A DNA stretch of 9,953 nt from an uncultured Micrococcus sp. (GTDB lineage: Bacteria > Actinomycetota > Actinomycetes > Actinomycetales > Micrococcaceae), in NCBI GenBank assembly GCA_946222435.1, contig CAMIOJ010000056.1, forward strand, positions 1 through 9,953, in the 5' to 3' direction. The position numbers and the translations under genes were made by a program. This document shows positions 6,258 to 9,953 of this stretch, in pieces. The notes beneath the pieces were generated by a model, which worked only from the letters and a program-made list of their open reading frames with translations, was not told the DNA's origin and made no database searches. Within the stretch, counting starts at the first letter, position 1; each line of letters begins with the position of its first letter.

Positions 6258-7583
6258 TCAGACGGTGCCGGGGCGCCCGTCTGATCGCACCTCGCCCGGA
6301 CGCGGGGCATCCCCGACCGGAGCGGGGTCGCGACGGCCGGCGGCCTCAGCACGGGCCACGGCCTCCTCGTCGCCGAGGCGCTCCAGGTCCTCGACCTCGT
6401 CCTCGGTGTCGCCGGTGAGGCGGTCGCCGGCGATGCGGTCCACGATCAGGGCGATGGCGCCGTCGCCGGTCACGTTGGTGGCCGTACCGAAGGAGTCGAT
6501 CGCGATGTAGGTGGCGACCATGAGGGCGACCTGCGGCTCGGTGAAGCCGAGCATCGAGGACAGCAGTCCGGAGGCGGCCACGATCGCGCCGCCGGGGACG
6601 CCGGGAGCGGCCACCATGGTGACGCCGAGCATCATGATGAATCCGACCATCAGCGGGATGTCCACGGTGCCGCCGGACAGGATGATCACGGCCAAGGAGA
6701 AGGACACGATCTTCACGGTGGAGCCGGCCAGGTGGATCGTGGCGCAGAGCGGGATCACGAACGAGGCGATCGGGCGGCGCACGCCGGTCTTGATCGACTG
6801 GCGCAGGGTGACCGGGATGGTGGCGGCCGAGGAGGAGGTGCCCAGGGCGGTGGCGTAGGCCGGGAGCATGGTGGCCAGGGCCTTGAACGGGTTCCTCCCC
6901 GCCACGGCGCCCGCCACCAGGAACTGGACCAGCAGCAGCACCACGGTGAGGCCGAAGACCAGCAGGATCACGCCGAGGAACGTGGAGATGACCTGGAAGA
7001 CCTCGCCGGCCTCGGTCATGTTGAGGAAGACGCCGAAGATGTACAGCGGCAGCAGGGGCACGATGATCGCGGAGACGAGCTTCTCGATGATCGCGCGCAG
7101 CTCCACGAAGCCGGCGTGCAGGGTGCCCTTGGGCAGCAGGGTCATGCCGACGCCGAGGACGAAGGCCAGCAGCAGGGCGGCCATGACGTCGAACGGCGGG
7201 GTCATGGCGATCTCGAAGGCGGGGCCGGTGAGGGCGTCCTCCGGGTTGGCCATCTCGGTGAACGAGCCCGGGGTGAGGATCAGCGGGTAGACCAGCAGGC
7301 AGACGGCCAGCGCCATGCCGCCGCCGAAGAACGTCGAGCCGTAGGCGATGCCGCCGGTGAGGGCGAGCCACTTGCCGGCGCCGCGGCCGAGGTCGCCAAT
7401 CGCCGGGGCGACGAGGGCCAGGATCAGCACGGGGACGATGAAGCTGAGGAACGCGGAGAAGATCCCGTTGAAGGTGGCGAACACGACGACGAGCCAGTGG
7501 GGCGCCACGAGTCCGACGAGCACGCCCAGCACGATGGCGAGCAGGACGCGGGGCAGCAGCCCGATGCGATTGAGGAGAGACAT
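6258..7583 (-). CDS. SDF-family dicarboxylate/amino acid:cation symporter
   Basis: This 441-residue integral membrane protein has the layout of the sodium:dicarboxylate (DAACS, GltPh-like) family, with hydrophobic helices from residue 10 to about 385. HP1 carries TSSSAATIP (249-257), HP2 carries APGVPGGA (326-333), and TM8 carries DSFGTATNVTGD (363-374). The TM7 signature NMDGT is replaced by HLAGS (284-288), and the TM8 arginine that holds the side-chain carboxylate of aspartate or glutamate in GltPh (Arg397) is Gly366. The substrate may therefore be a neutral amino acid or another small solute, and cation coupling may differ; this is inference. The cytosolic tail after 390 is long and acidic (GDTEDEVEDLERLGDEE). 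The start ATG 7583 gives the usual MSLLNRIG beginning and sits seven bases after a -10 box, so translation is probably leaderless. The polymerase gene follows after 26 bases. Confidence 0.9.
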   Translation of the reverse strand: MSLLNRIGLLPRVLLAIVLGVLVGLVAPHWLVVVFATFNGIFSAFLSFIVPVLILALVAPAIGDLGRGAGKWLALTGGIAYGSTFFGGGMALAVCLLVYPLILTPGSFTEMANPEDALTGPAFEIAMTPPFDVMAALLLAFVLGVGMTLLPKGTLHAGFVELRAIIEKLVSAIIVPLLPLYIFGVFLNMTEAGEVFQVISTFLGVILLVFGLTVVLLLVQFLVAGAVAGRNPFKALATMLPAYATALGTSSSAATIPVTLRQSIKTGVRRPIASFVIPLCATIHLAGSTVKIVSFSLAVIILSGGTVDIPLMVGFIMMLGVTMVAAPGVPGGAIVAASGLLSSMLGFTEPQVALMVATYIAIDSFGTATNVTGDGAIALIVDRIAGDRLTGDTEDEVEDLERLGDEEAVARAEAAGRRDPAPVGDAPRPGEVRSDGRPGTV

Positions 7584-7590
7584 GGCGGCC

Positions 7591-7619
7591 ACCCTAGCCG
7601 TCTGTGACCCGGAGCACAA
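7591..7619 (-). promoter_or_regulatory. Leaderless promoter of the symporter gene
   Basis: On the minus strand, TTGTGC (7619-7614) and TAGGGT (7596-7591) are 17 bases apart. The -10 box ends seven bases before the ATG at 7583, so the transcript should begin at or next to the A of the start codon. No Shine-Dalgarno is present upstream of this ATG, which supports leaderless translation, a common mode in actinobacteria. Confidence 0.65.
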
Positions 7620-7634
7620 CAGTTTGTTCAACAA
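7618..7634. promoter_or_regulatory. Operator-like palindromes between divergent transporters
   Basis: TTGTT-C-AACAA (7624-7634) is a perfect 11-base palindrome. It overlaps AACA-GTT-TGTT (7618-7628), a second inverted repeat. The patch is AT-rich in an otherwise very GC-rich region and abuts the -35 box of the symporter promoter. The TTGT-N3-ACAA form resembles sites of GntR-family regulators. It could control the symporter, the ABC operon, or both. The palindrome is seen; the regulator is inferred. Confidence 0.45.
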
Positions 7635-7737
7635 CATTCCGTCACCCGTTCCTCGCCTGGAGCGATGCCTGCACTCGGGCTCGCCTCCGGGCCTGCATTC
7701 GACGACGGAGGAGCGACTCTCGAGGAAGGACCCGCCC

Positions 7738-8379
7738 GTGCTCGACTTCCTGGCCACCCGCTGGCCGGATGTGCTCTTCCGTGCGTTCCAGCACGGCTCG
7801 CTGGTGGTGCAGTGGGTGGCCCTGGCCGCCGTCCTCGCCATCGCGCTGGCCGTGCTCGTGATGCGGACGAAGGGGCTCACGCCCGTCGCCAACGCCCTGT
7901 CCGCCGTGGGGCTGACGATCCCTTCATTCGCCCTGATCGGCCTGCTCATCCCGCTGGTGGGCATCGGAACCGTCCCCGCGGTCGTCGTGGTCGTGTTCTA
8001 TGCGGTCCTGCCGATCCTGCGCAACGCCGTCGTCGGGCTGAGCGGCGTGGACGGCCAGACGATCGAGGCCGCCCGGGGGCTCGGCATGGGGCCCGGCGCC
8101 GTGTTCTTCCGTGTCAGCCTGCCGTTGGCCTGGCCCGTCATCCTCACCGGCATCCGGGTCGCGGCCCAGATGTCCATGGGCGTCGCGGCGATCGCCGCCT
8201 ACGTCCTCGGCCCCGGCCTGGGCGCCTACATCTTCACCGGACTGTCCACCGTGGGTGGCGCCAACGCGCTGAACTACGCCCTGGTGCGCACGGTCGGCAT
8301 CATCCTCATGGCCCTGCTCGTGGACGCCCTGCTCGTCCTGCTCGGCCGCCTCACCACGTCGAAGGGGATCCACGCATGA
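7738..8379 (+). CDS. Quaternary-amine ABC transporter permease (OpuC/ProW-like)
   Basis: This 213-residue protein uses a GTG start at 7738, with GAGGAAGGA seven bases upstream. It is a full-length permease of the glycine betaine/carnitine/choline family. Hydrophobic helices lie at about 22-43, 55-78, 79-98 and toward the C-terminus. The cytosolic EAA loop, which docks on the ATPase, is present as EAARGLGMGPGAVFFRVSLP, followed by LAWPVILTGIRVA. Family members import compatible solutes for osmotic protection, or related quaternary amines, together with an ATPase, usually a second permease, and a substrate-binding protein. Its stop overlaps the start of the ATPase gene as ATGA, so the two are translationally coupled. 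I found no convincing promoter in the 154-base divergent region on this strand. This subunit shows no damage, unlike the next two. Confidence 0.9.
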   Translation: MLDFLATRWPDVLFRAFQHGSLVVQWVALAAVLAIALAVLVMRTKGLTPVANALSAVGLTIPSFALIGLLIPLVGIGTVPAVVVVVFYAVLPILRNAVVGLSGVDGQTIEAARGLGMGPGAVFFRVSLPLAWPVILTGIRVAAQMSMGVAAIAAYVLGPGLGAYIFTGLSTVGGANALNYALVRTVGIILMALLVDALLVLLGRLTTSKGIHA

Positions 8380-9923
8380 GCACGTCGACGCACACCACGG
8401 ACGCCGGCCGGCGCGGTCGGAGCACGGCTGGACACACCGGGGCGGAGATCCGATTGGAGGGGCTCACCAAGGCCTACCCCGGGCAGCGGGAGCCGGCCGT
8501 GGACGGACTCGACCTCGTCGTCCCCGCGGGGGAGACGGTCGTGTTCGTCGGCCCCTCCGGCTGCGGCAAGAGGACCAGCCTGAAGATGATCAACCGCCTG
8601 GTGGAGCCCACCGCCGGCCGCATCCTCGTGGACGGGGAGGACATCACCCGGAAGAACCCCACCGAGCTGCGCCGCCACATCGGCTACGTGATCCAGGGCG
8701 GCGGCATGATGCCGCACATGACGGTCGCCGAGAACATCGGGATCGTCCCCGGGCTGCTCGGGTGGGACCGGCGGCGGACGTCCGCGCGCGTGGACGAGCT
8801 GCTGAACATGGTGGGCCTGGGCCCGGACGTGCACCGGGACCGCTATCCGCGCGAGCTCTCCGGCGGCCAGCAGCAGCGCGTCGGCGTCGCCCGAGGCCTC
8901 GCCGCCGACCCGCCGGTGATCCTCATGGACGAGCCGTTCGGCGCCGTGGACCCCCTCACCCGTGCCCGCCTGCAGGACGAGCTGCTGGACATCCAGGACC
9001 GGCTGCGCAAGACCGTCGTCATGGTCACCCATGACATCGACGAGGCGCTGAAGCTCGGGGACCGGATCCTGGTCCTCAAACCGGGTGCGGAGGTCGCCCA
9101 GTACGGCACGCCGGAGGAGATCCTCACGGCTCCGGCCGACGACTTCGTGACGGACTTCGTGGGCTCCGGTGCCATGCTCAAGCGTCTCAGCCTGCTGCGG
9201 GTGGGGGAGCTGGACCTGGCGCACCCGCCGACGTGCCGCGTCGGAGAGCGCGCCAAGGACGTGGTGGCCCGGGTCCACGGCTCCGCATGGGACTCCGTGG
9301 TGGTCCTGGACGATCGCGGCCGCCCCCTGGACTGGCTCTACCCGCGCCAGCTGCGCGGCTGCGAGACCGTCCCGCAGCCGCCCCTGCGTGCCCAGTCGGT
9401 GGTGGACCAGCGCTCCACGCTCAACGACGCCCTGGACGCCATGCTGAGCTCGAGCCACTCCGGGGCGATGGTCACCCGTCAGGGCACGTACGTCGGTGTG
9501 GTGCTGTACGAGACCGTCACCGAGCGCACCAACGAGTGGCGCCGTCAAGCCCGCGCGGCCGCGCTCGAGGCGTCCGGTGAGGAGCCGGCCATCGCGGACT
9601 CCGAAGCAGGCCCGGACGCCGGAGCCGGCCCGGGCACCGGAGTCGCCGCCGTGCCCGCGTCGCGACGCCGGCGGTCGGGCGTCGCCAACGCGGGCCAGGC
9701 CGCCCCGGTGATCGGTGTGATCGTGCTGCTGGCGCTGCTCCTGGGCTTCGGCTTCTGGGTGGCCGTGCTGGCCTTGGTCGTCTATGCCTTCCTGCCCGTG
9801 CTCGCGAACACCGTCACCGGGCTGCGGTCGGTGGACCCCACGGTGGTGGAGTCGGCGCGCGGCATGGGGATGTCCCCGGCCCAGGTGATGTTCCCCCCGA
9901 GCTTCCGCTGGCCCTGCCGGTGA
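8376..9923 (+). CDS. Quaternary-amine ABC transporter ATPase (ProV/OpuCA-like), altered Walker A, fused to permease remnant
   Basis: The frame runs 515 residues from the ATG in the ATGA overlap. Residues 24-265 form an ABC ATPase: Walker A GPSGCGKR (59-66), Q-loop Gln107, signature LSGGQ (161-165), Walker B VILMDE (181-186) and H-loop His219. Residues about 270-385 look like the paired CBS domains of OpuCA/ProV proteins, which sense ionic strength in some homologues. The residue after the Walker A lysine, normally Thr or Ser and a magnesium ligand, is Arg66 (codon AGG, one base from ACG). After a Gly/Ala/Pro linker (about 400-428) the frame continues without a stop into a permease segment from about residue 434, then shifts frame and ends PPSFRWPCR. 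A normal ATPase would end near residue 400-430. ATP hydrolysis is probably impaired. The family call is firm; whether the product works is doubtful. Confidence 0.85.
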   Translation: MSTSTHTTDAGRRGRSTAGHTGAEIRLEGLTKAYPGQREPAVDGLDLVVPAGETVVFVGPSGCGKRTSLKMINRLVEPTAGRILVDGEDITRKNPTELRRHIGYVIQGGGMMPHMTVAENIGIVPGLLGWDRRRTSARVDELLNMVGLGPDVHRDRYPRELSGGQQQRVGVARGLAADPPVILMDEPFGAVDPLTRARLQDELLDIQDRLRKTVVMVTHDIDEALKLGDRILVLKPGAEVAQYGTPEEILTAPADDFVTDFVGSGAMLKRLSLLRVGELDLAHPPTCRVGERAKDVVARVHGSAWDSVVVLDDRGRPLDWLYPRQLRGCETVPQPPLRAQSVVDQRSTLNDALDAMLSSSHSGAMVTRQGTYVGVVLYETVTERTNEWRRQARAAALEASGEEPAIADSEAGPDAGAGPGTGVAAVPASRRRRSGVANAGQAAPVIGVIVLLALLLGFGFWVAVLALVVYAFLPVLANTVTGLRSVDPTVVESARGMGMSPAQVMFPPSFRWPCR

Positions 9924-9953
9924 TCATGACCGGCGTGCGCACCGCCCTGGTGC
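9663..9953 (+). pseudogene. Second OpuC-like permease, N-terminally truncated and frameshifted (runs off window)
   Basis: From about 9678 the sequence encodes SGVANAGQAAPVIGVIVLLA followed by two hydrophobic stretches and the EAA loop VESARGMGMSPAQVMF. Aligned with the intact permease upstream (TPVANALSAVGL there), about 49 N-terminal residues, including the first helix and the start codon, are absent. The preceding DNA is the ATPase frame with no stop. At the C6 run 9893-9898 the frame breaks. The conserved continuation ELPLALPVIMTGVRTALV resumes at 9899 in the frame one base earlier, consistent with loss of one base in the R-V codons usual before ELP. The rest lies outside the window. Sequencing or assembly error is possible for the frameshift but does not explain the missing N-terminus so easily. 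Confidence 0.75.

Noticed and set aside
4618..6510. 630-codon open frame on the plus strand
   Set aside because: Antisense shadow of the polymerase gene, which has all family A motifs in the correct order on the minus strand.
6732..7607. Gln/His/Glu-rich open frame on the plus strand
   Set aside because: Reverse reading of hydrophobic codons of the symporter; the low-complexity composition is an artefact.
7667..7701. Near-repeat GCCTGCACTCG / GCCTGCATTCG 24 bases apart upstream of the permease
   Set aside because: Only 10 of 11 bases match in a GC-rich leader, with no symmetry or link to a promoter; probably chance.
7584..7964. N-terminal extension of the symporter frame up to 7964
   Set aside because: It would cross the promoter, the palindromes and the divergent permease start; the ATG at 7583 gives the normal family N-terminus.
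1..9953. CRISPR array, tRNA/rRNA, insertion sequence, integrase or defence/toxin genes
   Set aside because: No regularly spaced repeats, RNA gene signatures, transposase motifs or terminal repeats were visible; the gene content is ordinary chromosomal.

Overview
The window is very GC-rich and densely coding, with codons ending mostly in G or C, short intergenic gaps, TANNNT-type -10 boxes and actinobacterial gene families. An actinobacterium of the Micrococcaceae (Micrococcus or Kocuria type) fits best. The genus is inferred from sequence character, not from a search.

Left part (1-2875, + strand). The window opens a few codons inside a GPP34/GOLPH3-like gene (2-637). A 335-base gap follows. 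It holds an inverted repeat in an unusually AT-rich patch, then the start-less C-terminal remnant of a YCII/DGPF-domain gene (755-895). Next are yjdM (phnA-like zinc-ribbon protein, 973-1329), a two-helix membrane protein with a possible PH-like C-terminus (1377-1988), a small acidic disordered protein with its own promoter (2093-2380) and an elaA-type GNAT acetyltransferase (2435-2875).

Middle (2876-6231). The 169-base region after elaA holds two hairpins, an 11-base-period direct repeat resembling an OmpR/PhoP-type site, and a promoter. These precede a large, very acidic secreted lipoprotein gene (3045-4316). A 15-bp perfect-stem hairpin separates it from a convergent gene for a family A DNA polymerase (4477-6231, - strand) of the actinobacterial 'bifunctional 3'-5' exonuclease/polymerase' type.

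Right part (6258-9953). A SDF-family (dicarboxylate/amino acid:cation) symporter on the - strand lies 26 bases upstream of the polymerase gene and appears to be transcribed from a leaderless promoter. It diverges from a quaternary-amine (OpuC/ProVWX-like) ABC transporter operon on the + strand. The first permease is intact and overlaps the ATPase gene by ATGA. The ATPase gene carries three visible lesions: a Walker A Thr-to-Arg change (residue 66), an in-frame fusion to a second permease that has lost its N-terminus and start, and a one-base frameshift in a C6 run near the window end. The operon looks decayed, or contains assembly or sequencing errors.

I did not find a CRISPR array, insertion sequence, RNA gene or phage/defence cassette. 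The most notable things are the damaged transporter operon, the substituted cation- and substrate-site residues of the symporter, and several regulatory-looking repeats.
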